Shown here: in pieces, positions 23,726 to 34,244 of the stretch | Layout: each line of letters opens with the position of its first letter | Position numbering within the stretch: position 1 is the first letter of the stretch | Assembly (NCBI GenBank): GCA_937124525.1 | Contig: CAKZLA010000034.1 | Span: 1-39,991 of the forward strand | Length of the DNA: 39,991 nucleotides | From: an uncultured Desulfobacterium sp. | GTDB lineage: Bacteria; Desulfobacterota; Desulfobacteria; Desulfobacterales; Desulfobacteraceae | Reading direction: 5' to 3' | Program-made: the position numbers and the translations under genes | Notes under the pieces: model-generated | The model's input: the letters and a program-made list of their open reading frames with translations, nothing else | The model's database searches: none | What the model was told of the DNA's origin: nothing

Positions 23726-23758
23726 ATTCGGGGACACCAATTAAATTCGGGGACACCA
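23723..23758 (+). repeat. Direct repeat of TAAATTCGGGGACACCA
   Basis: Two perfect 17-bp copies (23723-23739 and 23742-23758) with a 19-bp period. Such GGGGACACC sequences often accompany Y1 (IS200/REP-type) transposase elements; no transposase is present. Confidence 0.6.
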
Positions 23759-23924
23759 TACTTAATTTTTATTCACCTTCAGCCATCTTTACAGGATGCA
23801 AAAAAAGTTGACACGTCTGTGGGAATTTTGAGCTGGGGCAGCAGAGACATGTGATTGAAAAATCAGGAGCTCTTGGCGGCCATCATGATTATTCAACTTT
23901 AGTTGAGTTTTGGAACCCTTCTTC

Positions 23925-23940
23925 TGGCACATTTATTGCT
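23925..23940 (+). promoter_or_regulatory. Consensus sigma-54 promoter of uspA and the N-ATPase operon
   Basis: TGGCACATTTATTGCT matches TGGCAC-N5-TTGCW exactly. It faces uspA with a predicted start near 23952 and a leader of about 48 nt. The palindrome CAACTTTAGTTG just upstream (about 23894-23905) could be an activator half-site; that part is speculative. Confidence 0.8.
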
Positions 23941-23999
23941 TATTAATGTATTGAAGCCAAGACCAAAGGCCTAAATTAATTTCTTTTAAGGAGGATGAA

Positions 24000-24452
24000 A
24001 TGTATCAGAAAATACTTGTTCCCCTGGATGGGTCCAAGCGCGCTGAAGCGATATTGAGCCATGTTGAACACCTGGTTAAAGGTAATAATGCTAAGGCTAT
24101 TCTCCTGAAAGTTGAGGAAGAGACTATTCTACTGGGACGTGATGAGGTTATTGATGTTGAGAAATATCGCAAAAATTACGAGAATCGAATCGAGCTCTCC
24201 AAAGCCTATCTTGAAACCCTCAAAAATACGCTTAGTGAAAAAGGAATTGATGCTGTAACACAGATCGCCTACGGATCGGTTGTCAGAGCAATATTAAAAG
24301 TGGCTTCTGAGACAAACTCAAACCTGATTGCATTGGCTACTCACGGTTTTGGCGGCCTTGCCAAGGTCTCTTATGGGAGTGTGGCCGCAGGGCTGTTGCA
24401 GGCAGCTGACATTCCTATTTTACTGATCAGATCTTGTTCCGACAAAAAATAG
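24000..24452 (+). CDS. Universal stress protein, UspA family
   Basis: This 150-residue single Usp domain begins KILVPLDGSKRAEAIL and has the ATP-binding glycine loop near the C-terminus (ALATHGFGGLAKVSYGSVAAGLLQAADIPILLIR: the G-2x-G-9x-G-S/T-like arrangement is visible as GFGGLAKVSYGS). It probably binds nucleotide. ATG 24000 follows AAGGAGGATG. It is the first gene after a sigma-54 promoter and 70 bp before the N-ATPase operon, so co-expression with that ATPase is likely. Confidence 0.93.
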   Translation: MYQKILVPLDGSKRAEAILSHVEHLVKGNNAKAILLKVEEETILLGRDEVIDVEKYRKNYENRIELSKAYLETLKNTLSEKGIDAVTQIAYGSVVRAILKVASETNSNLIALATHGFGGLAKVSYGSVAAGLLQAADIPILLIRSCSDKK

Positions 24453-24480
24453 AGCATGTGCTGATTGTTTCAAGTTATGA

Positions 24481-26383
<1,903 letters not shown>

Positions 26384-26387
<4 letters not shown>

Positions 26388-26698
26388 AAAAAACAGATAG
26401 AAAAAAATTTCCCAAAAAGGTGTCAGATCGAGAACAAAGCAAGCTTGATGCTGGAAAACAGGAAAAAAAAATCTGGTTCGGTCTTGGCATGTTCGGAATG
26501 GTGGGCTGGTCCGTTGCGTTGCCTGCAGTTGGTGCAACTTTTTTAGGTGTCTGGATGGATTCAAGGCATTGGAGCAGTTATTCATGGACACTGATGCTTT
26601 TTATGGCAGGTCTCTGCCTGGGGTGCTGTAATGCCTGGTACTGGATACAAAAAGAACGACGTGAAATCACCGGAAAAAAGGGGAAAGATAAACAATGA
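26384..26698 (+). CDS. atpQ: N-type ATPase subunit AtpQ (AtpI-like, two membrane helices)
   Basis: A 104-residue protein with a basic N-terminus, then two hydrophobic helices (GMVGWSVALPAVGATFLGVW and WTLMLFMAGLCLGCCNAWYW), and a basic tail. This is the AtpI-like gene placed between epsilon and AtpR that defines N-ATPase operons. AtpI-type proteins assist c-ring assembly or Mg2+ uptake. It overlaps both neighbours by 4 bp. Confidence 0.88.
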
Positions 26699-26973
26699 CA
26701 GAAATGTTTTCCCATCAAATATTTTCTTATTTTATGGGCTTTACCATTGGCTTCATAATCGGTTTTTTTTATTTTGCAGGGCTATGGATCACGGTGAAAA
26801 AAATCAGGTACAAAAGAAGACCGGATAAGTTCCTGGCGTTCAGTACCGCTGCCAGGCTCCTGCCGACTTTGACCGTAATGTTCTTACTCATGAGGAAAGA
26901 TCCCGGCATGTTTTTGGCCATGTTGATCGCTTTTTTTATCGTACGATTTATCATGATTAAAAGGATTGCTTAA
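26695..26973 (+). CDS. atpR: N-type ATPase subunit AtpR
   Basis: A 92-residue protein with about three hydrophobic segments (YFMGFTIGFIIGFFYFAGLW, LPTLTVMFLLM, MFLAMLIAFFIVRFIMIK). It lies at the AtpR position, directly before the a subunit. AtpR is found only in N-ATPases. The conserved arginine in the last helix (FIVRFIMI) is typical; its role is thought to be structural or to interact with the c-ring. Confidence 0.88.
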   Translation: MTEMFSHQIFSYFMGFTIGFIIGFFYFAGLWITVKKIRYKRRPDKFLAFSTAARLLPTLTVMFLLMRKDPGMFLAMLIAFFIVRFIMIKRIA

Positions 26974-26978
26974 AAAAA

Positions 26979-27719
26979 ATGGAACTCAGCCCGGACAATA
27001 TTATCTACCAGAAGTACGGCTTTGCCTCGCTCAATGCCACCATCCTTTTTACATGGCTGGTGATGCTTAGCCTGACGATTGCCTCCTGGCTGATCACCCG
27101 GAAACTTTCCACCAGCTCCCATATTCCGCGATGGCAGAACCTTGTTGAAAGTATTGTTGCCATGATTCTGGGGCAGATTCACGACGTCACCCGCCAGGAG
27201 CCAAGACGGTTTTTACCATTTCTGGGAACCCTTTTTATATTCATTGCCATGTGCAACCTGTTGTCAATTGTCCCGGGTTTTGAGCCACCCACCGGCTCCC
27301 TTTCCACCACCACAGCCTTGGCCTTATGCGTGCTGGTGGCGGTGCCAGCCTATGGCATTGCCGATAGCGGGTTTCTTCCTTATTTAAAAAATTATATCAA
27401 GCCAAGTCCAATAATGTTGCCCTTTAATATTGCCGGGGAGGCAAGCCGTACACTGGCTCTTGCCGTACGTTTGTTTGGCAATGTTATGAGCGGCGGCATG
27501 ATAGGCGGTATATTACTGGCCATTGCACCGCTTATCTTTCCCATTATCATGCAGCTTTTTGGGCTTCTCACCGGTCTTGTCCAGGCCTATATCTTTGCAA
27601 TACTGGCGGCAGTGTATATTGCTGCAGGACTTAAGGTTGATGATATTGCTACAGAACATGCGGTGGATGAAAAAAATCTTGAGCCGTATGTATCTATTGA
27701 TTCTGAAACAGATAAATAA
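26979..27719 (+). CDS. atpB: N-type ATPase subunit a
   Basis: A 246-residue polytopic a subunit with the essential stator arginine in LALAVRLFGNVMSGG and the paired helix QLFGLLTGLVQAYIFAILAAVYIAAGL. Ion half-channels lie between this protein and the c-ring. It begins 5 bp after atpR and ends 14 bp before atpE. The length suits the compact N-ATPase a subunit. Confidence 0.95.
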   Translation: MELSPDNIIYQKYGFASLNATILFTWLVMLSLTIASWLITRKLSTSSHIPRWQNLVESIVAMILGQIHDVTRQEPRRFLPFLGTLFIFIAMCNLLSIVPGFEPPTGSLSTTTALALCVLVAVPAYGIADSGFLPYLKNYIKPSPIMLPFNIAGEASRTLALAVRLFGNVMSGGMIGGILLAIAPLIFPIIMQLFGLLTGLVQAYIFAILAAVYIAAGLKVDDIATEHAVDEKNLEPYVSIDSETDK

Positions 27720-27733
27720 AAAGGAGTATTGCT

Positions 27734-28012
27734 ATGGATAGTCTAACCCTTGTTGCAGCGGCCTCAATAATTTCTGCTGGAATCTGCATCGGCATCGGTG
27801 CCATTGGCCCGGCCCTTGGAGAAGGACGAGCACTTGCCCAGGCACTGGCATCTATTGCCCAGCAGCCAGATGAGACAAATACCATTACCCGAACCCTGTT
27901 TGTGGGGCTGGCCATGGTTGAGTCAACTGCGATTTATTGTTTTGTGGTCTCAATGATTTTGATTTTTGCCAATCCATTCTGGAATTATTTCCTCGCAAAT
28001 TCCGGAGGGTAA
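27734..28012 (+). CDS. atpE: N-type ATPase c subunit (rotor ring), two-carboxylate site
   Basis: A 92-residue hairpin of two helices. Helix 1 has GPALGEGRA with Glu30 at the position of Gln32 in the Ilyobacter Na+ c-ring; helix 2 has MVESTAIY with Glu63, Ser64 and Thr65. Thus both an extra carboxylate and the Ser/Thr Na+-ligand signature are present. N-ATPase c-rings with this pattern are known; the Burkholderia pseudomallei ring was reported as a large proton-specific ring, so Na+ specificity should not be assumed. AAGGAG precedes ATG 27734. Confidence 0.95.
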   Translation: MDSLTLVAAASIISAGICIGIGAIGPALGEGRALAQALASIAQQPDETNTITRTLFVGLAMVESTAIYCFVVSMILIFANPFWNYFLANSGG

Positions 28013-28090
28013 AATATGTTGATTTTTCGCAGAGATTGGGGGGTAAGATATGCTGACTTTTTGCAGAGATCGGGGTGTAAGATATGCTGA
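28009..28090 (+). repeat. 34-bp tandem repeat triplicating the atpF start region
   Basis: Units begin GTAAAATATGTTGA (28009), GTAAGATATGCTGA (28043) and GTAAGATATGCTGA (28077), with the spacer TTTTTCGCAGAGATTGGGGG-like in the first two. Each unit has a G-rich stretch and an ATG. The first two ATGs (28016, 28050) open frames of 24 and 14 codons; the third is the true atpF start. Confidence 0.85.
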
Positions 28091-28992
28091 TTGACTGGTT
28101 CACGGTTGGTTTTCAGATCATTAATTTTCTGATCCTCATTGCTCTGTTAAAACGGTTTCTATTCGGTCCTATTCTCCGTGCCATGGACGAACGGGAGAGT
28201 ACCATTGCCGCACATCTTTTTGAAGCGGCAACGGCCAAAAATGAGGCCGAAGCAAGGGCGCTTCTTCTGGCAAAGGATCAGGAGGCATTTGCCTGTTCTA
28301 AAGATCAGATGAAACTTGATGCCCAACAGGAAATTAATAGATTAAAAAAAGAGGGGATTGATCAGATCAGGGAGGAGATTGCAGGGACGCGAACCTCCTG
28401 GCAGCAGAATTTGGCTGAAGAACAAAAAGAATTTTTACGGAAGCTGAAAATTCATATCAGTCGTCAGGTGTTTCAGATTGGGCAGAAGGCCTTGGCAGAT
28501 CTGGCTGATACCAGCCTTGAGAGCTGCCTGGTAAAGAGCTTTCTGGAAAAAGTTCGTCATGAGCCAGGGATAGTTGTTAAAGAAAGCACAGGGCGGCTCA
28601 CAGCCACAATCGAAGAGATGAAAGCCCTTGAACAGCCAGAACTTTCCTCTAAACTGCCACGGGCAGACCGTATTCTGGACCCGGCCTGCCCACAACGAAG
28701 ATTAAAAGTCCCTCTTGGTTTGCCGGACTTTCATATAAAAGATATTCAAAAACCGGACACGCTTCTTGTGACGACTGGTTTTCCCCTGGAAGCCCCCTTG
28801 AAAGAATCGCTTATGGAGGAACTCGGCAGATCTTTTTCATGGTCTAACGGGATTGATTTCAATGAAGATACTACCTTGGGATTCGGAATATCTCTGCTGG
28901 CAGGGGATCAGAAATGGGAATGGAATCTTTCCCGCTATATGTGCGATATTGAAGAAGAGATTATCAAGGGTATGGAGAGAATGGGCAGGTAA
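28084..28992 (+). CDS. atpF: N-type ATPase subunit b with delta-like C-terminal domain
   Basis: This 302-residue protein has an N-terminal membrane anchor (FTVGFQIINFLILIALLKRFLF), a long charged helix (about 40-160), and a C-terminal domain (LLVTTGFPLEAPLKESLMEE ... LGFGISLLAGDQKWEWNLSRYM) resembling the OSCP/delta-like end of N-ATPase b subunits, which explains the absence of atpH. Between FLEKVRH and TLLVTTGF there are about 70 residues, more than I expect for the family. This part contains SSKLPRADRILDPACPQRR, whose DNA recurs at 23020-23112, so an insertion is suspected. The start ATG 28084 is the third of three similar start sites. The stop codon lies in a palindromic element. Confidence 0.92.
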   Translation: MLIDWFTVGFQIINFLILIALLKRFLFGPILRAMDERESTIAAHLFEAATAKNEAEARALLLAKDQEAFACSKDQMKLDAQQEINRLKKEGIDQIREEIAGTRTSWQQNLAEEQKEFLRKLKIHISRQVFQIGQKALADLADTSLESCLVKSFLEKVRHEPGIVVKESTGRLTATIEEMKALEQPELSSKLPRADRILDPACPQRRLKVPLGLPDFHIKDIQKPDTLLVTTGFPLEAPLKESLMEELGRSFSWSNGIDFNEDTTLGFGISLLAGDQKWEWNLSRYMCDIEEEIIKGMERMGR

Positions 28993-29119
28993 ATATTCGG
29001 CCAGCACCCCATCTTCGCCTATTTTGGCCTGCTCACATAGCATTAGTATGCTACGCAGTCCCAAATAGGCGAATATGGGGCACAGACCAAACATTTAAAT
29101 TACCAACCCGAATATTTAC
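28989..29119. repeat. Long palindromic element inside the N-ATPase operon
   Basis: A perfect outer inverted repeat, GTAAATATTCGG (28989-29000) and CCGAATATTTAC (29108-29119), encloses a second strong one: CCCCATCTTCGCCTATTTTGG (29007-29027) with CCAAATAGGCGAATATGGGG (29061-29080). The atpF stop TAA is part of the left arm. It makes up nearly all of the 144-bp atpF-atpA gap. Confidence 0.8.
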
Positions 29120-29136
29120 ATTGGCAGGAAAAAATA

Positions 29137-30648
29137 ATGAACAAAAATAGTTTATTAAACAATATGCTGGAGAACGCAGCCCGGGAGGTGGAAGAGGGGT
29201 TGCAGGAGTATCATGCCGGGATTTCCAGGGAGGAGGTGGGGCAGGTTCATTCGCTGGTTCAGGGAATCGTCTGGGCCAGGGGGCTTGCACATATAAAGAG
29301 CGAGGAGCTTGTGGTAATTGGAAACCATGTGCTTGGCATGGTTGTTGACATTCTGCCGGATCGAACCGGCATCGTTCTTCTGGATCAGGACACGGGACTC
29401 AAAGCAGGTGATGTGGTGAGGCGAACAGGCCGTATTCTTGAAGTAATGGTCGACCCCGGCCTGATCGGCAGGGTGGTTGATCCTTTGGGGCGGCCCCTGG
29501 ACGCAAAAGCTGCGATTCACTCAACAAAAACCCTGCCCGTGCAGCGGGAAGCCCCTGGTATCATGGTGCGTGGCCCGGTGAACAAGCCACTTCAGACCGG
29601 CATTAAGGTGATTGACGCCCTGATTCCCATTGGGCGAGGACAGCGTGAATTGATCCTCGGAGATCGTCAGACAGGCAAAACTGCAGTGGCCCTGGACACC
29701 ATTATTAACCAGGCGGGTAAGGACGTCATCTGTATCTATTGCGCCATTGGACAGCGAAGTTCCTCAGTGGCCAAAGTGGTGGCAGAGCTGCAACGTCACA
29801 ATGCAATGGCGTACACCATTGTCACTGTGGCCCAGGGGAGTGACCCACCTGGACTGCAATTTATTGCCCCCTATGCTGCAACCTCCATGGCCGAATATTT
29901 CATGGAACAGGGCAGGGATGTTCTGATCGTTTACGATGATTTAACACGACACGCCCTTGCCCACAGGCAGATATCCCTGCTGTTAAGGCGGCCGCCTGGC
30001 AGGGAGGCTTTTCCTGGTGATATTTTCTACGTACACAGTCGTCTTCTGGAACGCTCCACCAGGCTTTGCAACGAATCTGGTGGGGGTTCAATAACCTCGT
30101 TACCTGTGATTGAAACCGAGGCCCAGAATATTTCAGCCTATATTCCAACCAATCTTATTTCCATTACGGACGGGCAGATATATCTTTCCCCTGATCTTTT
30201 TCAAAAAGGGATTTTTCCGGCTGTAGAGGTTGGCAAATCCGTTTCCCGTGTGGGCGGCAAGGCCCAACTGACTGCTTACAGAAAGGTGGCCGGGGATCTG
30301 CGTCTCTCCTATTCGCAATTTCAGGAGCTTGAAGCATTCTCCCGTTTTGGAACCCGCCTGGATGATGCAACACGTAAGATACTTGAGCATGGCAAGCGGG
30401 TGCGGGAGGTTCTTAAACAGAACCAGTTCGTACCCATGAAAGCAAGTGATCAGATTGCCGTGCTTCTTGCGGTAAACACGGGTATGCTCGACACCGTTCC
30501 AGTTGATGATATAGCCGGCATTGAAACAAAAATCATTGGGATGCTTGTGGGAAATCGTGAACTTGCCCATGGGATTGTCACAGCAGAAGAAGATGATCCG
30601 GTTTGGCAAAAGCTTAAAGATGAGTTGCTCAAAACAGTGCAGGAGTAG
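29137..30648 (+). CDS. atpA: N-type ATPase subunit alpha
   Basis: A 503-residue F1 alpha subunit with Walker [16 protein letters not shown], the [12 protein letters not shown] strand, [12 protein letters not shown] (degenerate Walker B) and the arginine-finger region [14 protein letters not shown] ... [14 protein letters not shown]. It forms the non-catalytic hexamer half with beta. ATG 29137 follows GGCAGGAAAAAATA. It is separated from atpF by a palindromic element, unlike the tightly packed genes before it. Confidence 0.97.
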   Translation: MNKNSLLNNMLENAAREVEEGLQEYHAGISREEVGQVHSLVQGIVWARGLAHIKSEELVVIGNHVLGMVVDILPDRTGIVLLDQDTGLKAGDVVRRTGRILEVMVDPGLIGRVVDPLGRPLDAKAAIHSTKTLPVQREAPGIMVRGPVNKPLQTGIKVIDALIPIGRGQRELILGDRQTGKTAVALDTIINQAGKDVICIYCAIGQRSSSVAKVVAELQRHNAMAYTIVTVAQGSDPPGLQFIAPYAATSMAEYFMEQGRDVLIVYDDLTRHALAHRQISLLLRRPPGREAFPGDIFYVHSRLLERSTRLCNESGGGSITSLPVIETEAQNISAYIPTNLISITDGQIYLSPDLFQKGIFPAVEVGKSVSRVGGKAQLTAYRKVAGDLRLSYSQFQELEAFSRFGTRLDDATRKILEHGKRVREVLKQNQFVPMKASDQIAVLLAVNTGMLDTVPVDDIAGIETKIIGMLVGNRELAHGIVTAEEDDPVWQKLKDELLKTVQE

Positions 30649-30650
30649 CC

Positions 30651-31625
30651 ATGGAAACCCTTGAAGTCCTGAGACGCAAAATTCGAACTGCACATGATCT
30701 TCTCTCTGTGGTTAAAACCATGAAAAGTCTGGCAGCGTTGAACATACGGCAGTACGAGGGTGCGGCTGATTCCATGAATGAATACGCCTCGGTCATTGCC
30801 CAGGGGTGGCAAGGCTTTTTTCACAACAGGCCCCATTTACACATCAACAGTAAAAAGGGTGAAACTGTCTATCTTGTCTTGGGGTCTGATCAAGGCATGT
30901 GCGGCCAGTTTAACGAGGTTATCATGCAATATGCCCTTTCATTTATCAGCAATGAGATCGAATTAACTCACCCCGGTTCCCCCCCTCCTGGAATAGATAG
31001 GGAGGTGGGGAGTGGGATAAATGGGAAAGTCATTTCCTCTTCAATACTTAGTGAAGAAAGCCCGGAAATTGCTGCACCTCATTTGTGGGCAGCTGGGGAG
31101 AGGGTTTGGAACGGCATGGAGGATATGGGGGTGGAGGAACATTTCTCTCTGCCCTCCTCAATCGGTGCCATTTCTGATTTAATGGTTGATATTGTTGAAC
31201 GTCTGGCCCTTTTAAGGGAGTCCAGGCCTGTTGATAAGTTTATTATTTTTTACAATCATCTGCTCAGGGCGGGAACCTATGAACCTGGCCTGGATCAAAT
31301 CCTGCCCCTTGACCATGGGTGGCATGATCAGCACCGCAGGAAAAAATGGCCAACGCGTTGCTTTCCCATGCTTGGAATCCACGGGTATCTTTTGTTTGAA
31401 ACGCTGTTCCAGCAACATATATTTGCCTCCATTTACAAGGCTTTTGCCCACTCCCTTGCCAGTGAGAATTCGGCTCGCCTTGCTGCCATGCAGGCAGCGG
31501 AAAAAAATATTATAGAAATGGAAGAGGATTTGCAGGGCAGTTTTCGGGAGACCAGGCAAAACGCCATCACAGCAGAACTTCTGGATATCATATCCGGATT
31601 TGAAGCCATAAAGGATGCGCAATAG
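30651..31625 (+). CDS. atpG: N-type ATPase subunit gamma
   Basis: A 324-residue central-stalk subunit. The N-terminal helix (LEVLRRKIRTAHDLLSVVKTMKSLAALN) and C-terminal helix (ASENSARLAAMQAAEKNIIEM ... RQNAITAELLDIISGFEA) form the coiled coil. The middle is the Rossmann-like foot with VYLVLGSDQGMCGQFNE. A Pro/Gly-rich stretch (PGSPPPGIDREVGSG) looks like a loop insertion, and the protein is longer than a usual gamma. It starts 3 bp after the atpA stop and ends the ATPase operon. Confidence 0.94.
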   Translation: METLEVLRRKIRTAHDLLSVVKTMKSLAALNIRQYEGAADSMNEYASVIAQGWQGFFHNRPHLHINSKKGETVYLVLGSDQGMCGQFNEVIMQYALSFISNEIELTHPGSPPPGIDREVGSGINGKVISSSILSEESPEIAAPHLWAAGERVWNGMEDMGVEEHFSLPSSIGAISDLMVDIVERLALLRESRPVDKFIIFYNHLLRAGTYEPGLDQILPLDHGWHDQHRRKKWPTRCFPMLGIHGYLLFETLFQQHIFASIYKAFAHSLASENSARLAAMQAAEKNIIEMEEDLQGSFRETRQNAITAELLDIISGFEAIKDAQ

Positions 31626-31686
31626 CCATCTCCATGAGCAATTGCAGCTTTTGGGGTGGAGATATTAATTTTGAAGGAGGCACAAG

Positions 31687-34104
31687 ATGAAAAAAACCGG
31701 TAAATATATTCTCTGGTTTAAGGATGTTACCAATGAAGACGTCGCACTTGTGGGCGGTAAGAACGCCTCTCTTGGCGAAATGTATCGGGAGCTTAAGCCT
31801 AAGGGTATCCAGATCCCCAACGGGTTTGCAATAACAGCCCAGGCGTATCGTTATGTCATTGAATCAAGCGGGGTTCTTGAAGCATTGAAAGAAACCATGG
31901 CTGGATGCGATAAATCCAATATCTCTGAACTTGCCCGGTGCGGTAAAAAGGCCCGTGATCTTGTACTGGGAGCCGGGATTCCCGATGATCTGTGGATTGA
32001 AATTCAAAATGCCTATGATCAGCTCTGCCAGGAATATGGTGTGGATACGGATGTTGCTGTGAGGAGTTCGGCTACGGCTGAAGATCTTCCAACTGCCTCC
32101 TTTGCCGGTCAGCAGGAGAGTTATCTTAATATCCAAGGGTATCATGATCTGCGCCAGGCTTGTGGAAAATGTTTTGCCTCACTTTTTACAGATCGGGCCA
32201 TATCATATAGAATTGATAATAATTTTGACCATTTTGATGTTGCACTTTCCATTGGTGTTATGAAAATGATCCGTTCTGACCTGGCTTCAAGTGGTGTTAT
32301 CTTTACCCTTGATACGGAAAGCGGTTTCAGAGATCTTATTTTTATTACTGGAGCATACGGCCTGGGGGAAAATATTGTTCAGGGGGTTGTAAACCCTGAT
32401 GAGTTCTATATGTTTAAGCCCACGTTCAGAAAAGGGTTTAATGCTATTATCAAAAAGAATATGGGGGAAAAGAAGATTAAAATGGTCTACGGCATGGGGG
32501 ATTCTAAAGTATTGACACGCAATGTGGAAGTCCCGGAAATTGATCGACGAAAATTTTGCATTTCAGATGCTGATATTATAGCTCTGGCCGGGTATGCCGA
32601 TGCCATTGAAAATCATTATTCTGTGAAAGCCGGCATGGCGCGTCCCATGGATATTGAATGGGCCAAAGATGGTATTACCGGTGAGCTGTTTATTGTTCAG
32701 GCCAGGCCGGAAACCATCCATTCACAGGCATCCCTGGATATTCTGGAAACCTATATTCTGGAAGAGAAAGGCCCGATTCTGACCATGGGTAAAAGCGTGG
32801 GTGAAAAGATTGCCTCAGGTAGAGCCCGTCTGATCCATAATATTTCCGAGCTTGCTCAATTTCAACCGGGAGAGATACTGGTATCCAACACCACCACGCC
32901 AGACTGGGAACCAGTGATGAAGAGTGCTGCTGGCATTGTAACCAACCGTGGGGGAAGGACGTGCCATGCCGCCATTGTCAGTCGGGAACTTGGTATTCCA
33001 GCAGTTGTGGGGGCGGATAAAGCCATGCAGGCCATCAAAACAGGGGATGATATTACCATCAGCTGTGCCGATGGCGACAATGCGGTGGTTTATCAGGGGA
33101 CACTGCCATACCATGTTGAAAAGGTCAGCCTTAAGGACCTTGAGCGTCCACGGACAAAAATCATGATGAATCTTGGCAATCCTGAAAAAGCGTTTTCTCT
33201 ATCCAGGATTCCCAACGACGGTGTTGGCCTTGCCCGCATGGAATTTGTCATTAACAGTTATATCAAAATACATCCCATGGCATTGATTCATCCGGAAAAA
33301 GTTGAAAATAAGAGTGAAGTAGCTGAAATAGAGAGATTGACCTTTGGTTATGGGGATAAAACTGAATATTTTGTTGAGAAACTTTCCCAGGGCGTTGGTA
33401 CCATTGCTGCTTCATTTTATCCAAAGCCGGTCATTGTACGGATGAGTGATTTCAAGAGTAACGAATATGCCAGCCTTATCGGTGGTCGATATTTTGAGCC
33501 TGATGAGGAGAATCCCATGATCGGTTTTCGGGGGGCTTCCCGTTATTGTCATCCCCTTTACAGGGAAGGTTTTGCATTGGAATGCAGGGCCATGAAGCGT
33601 GTTCGGGACGAAATGGGACTAACCAATCTGGTTATCATGATTCCCTTTTGCCGGAGGGTAGAGGAGGGTGAAAAGGTGTTGGAAGAGATGGCAAAAAACG
33701 GCCTGCGCCGGGGTGAAAATGGTCTGGAAGTTTATGTGATGTGCGAAATTCCCAACAATATCCTCCGGGTTGATGAATTCAGCCAGCTGTTTGACGGGTT
33801 TTCAATCGGATCCAATGATTTGACACAGTTAACATTGGGTGTTGACCGGGATTCGGAACTGCTTGCACATGATTTTGACGAACGGGATCCCGGGCTCATG
33901 AGTTTTATAGCCATGGCAATTGAAGGGGCTCGTCGGAACAAGCGGCACAGTGGTATCTGCGGACAGGCCCCAAGTGATTATCCGGAATTTGCAGAGTTTC
34001 TGGTAAAAAAAGGGATAGATTCCATTTCTCTGACCCCGGATTCGATCATGAAAACCACCCTGAAGATAGTTGAACTGGAAAAAAATCTTCGGAATCAGTC
34101 ATGA
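31687..34104 (+). CDS. ppsA: Phosphoenolpyruvate synthase
   Basis: This 805-residue enzyme converts pyruvate, ATP and water to PEP, AMP and phosphate for gluconeogenesis. The N-terminal ATP-grasp domain starts VALVGGKNASLGEMY and has AVRSSATAEDLPTASFAGQQ. The swivelling domain carries the phosphorylated histidine in GGRTCHAAIVSRELGIPAVVG (His near residue 423). The C-terminal TIM barrel has SIGSNDLTQLTLGVDRDS and GICGQAPSDYPEF with the catalytic cysteine. ATG 31687 follows GAAGGAGG. It lies 61 bp after atpG with no strong terminator, so partial co-transcription with the ATPase is possible. Confidence 0.96.
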   Translation: MKKTGKYILWFKDVTNEDVALVGGKNASLGEMYRELKPKGIQIPNGFAITAQAYRYVIESSGVLEALKETMAGCDKSNISELARCGKKARDLVLGAGIPDDLWIEIQNAYDQLCQEYGVDTDVAVRSSATAEDLPTASFAGQQESYLNIQGYHDLRQACGKCFASLFTDRAISYRIDNNFDHFDVALSIGVMKMIRSDLASSGVIFTLDTESGFRDLIFITGAYGLGENIVQGVVNPDEFYMFKPTFRKGFNAIIKKNMGEKKIKMVYGMGDSKVLTRNVEVPEIDRRKFCISDADIIALAGYADAIENHYSVKAGMARPMDIEWAKDGITGELFIVQARPETIHSQASLDILETYILEEKGPILTMGKSVGEKIASGRARLIHNISELAQFQPGEILVSNTTTPDWEPVMKSAAGIVTNRGGRTCHAAIVSRELGIPAVVGADKAMQAIKTGDDITISCADGDNAVVYQGTLPYHVEKVSLKDLERPRTKIMMNLGNPEKAFSLSRIPNDGVGLARMEFVINSYIKIHPMALIHPEKVENKSEVAEIERLTFGYGDKTEYFVEKLSQGVGTIAASFYPKPVIVRMSDFKSNEYASLIGGRYFEPDEENPMIGFRGASRYCHPLYREGFALECRAMKRVRDEMGLTNLVIMIPFCRRVEEGEKVLEEMAKNGLRRGENGLEVYVMCEIPNNILRVDEFSQLFDGFSIGSNDLTQLTLGVDRDSELLAHDFDERDPGLMSFIAMAIEGARRNKRHSGICGQAPSDYPEFAEFLVKKGIDSISLTPDSIMKTTLKIVELEKNLRNQS

Positions 34105-34161
34105 CAGTTAGGTAGACTTTTACTCAATGATCAAGTTTTTGGGCCTTGCTTTTACGAGAAC

Positions 34162-34174
34162 GGGGTCAGGCTTG
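34162..34174 (+). repeat. GGGGTCAGGCTTG-type dispersed motif, copy 3
   Basis: Exact GGGGTCAGGCTTG, as at 2466, lying between convergent genes and just before a strong hairpin. Confidence 0.45.
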
Positions 34175-34180
34175 TGCTAT

Positions 34181-34208
34181 TGGAGCCTGATGTTTTTATC
34201 AGGCTCCA
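34181..34208. terminator. Hairpin between convergent ppsA and QueG-like genes
   Basis: A perfect stem of about 11 bp, TGGAGCCTGAT / ATCAGGCTCCA, with a GTTTTT loop. There is no U-tract on either side, so intrinsic termination is uncertain. Its position between convergent stops (34104 and 34245) fits a bidirectional 3' end. Confidence 0.5.
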
Positions 34209-34244
34209 TAGATCATCGGGTATTGGGTAAAGCACATTTTGTCA

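Noticed and set aside
31622..31690. Terminator between atpG and ppsA
   Set aside because: Only a short ATCTCC/GGAGAT pairing with a long loop and no U-run; read-through seems likely.
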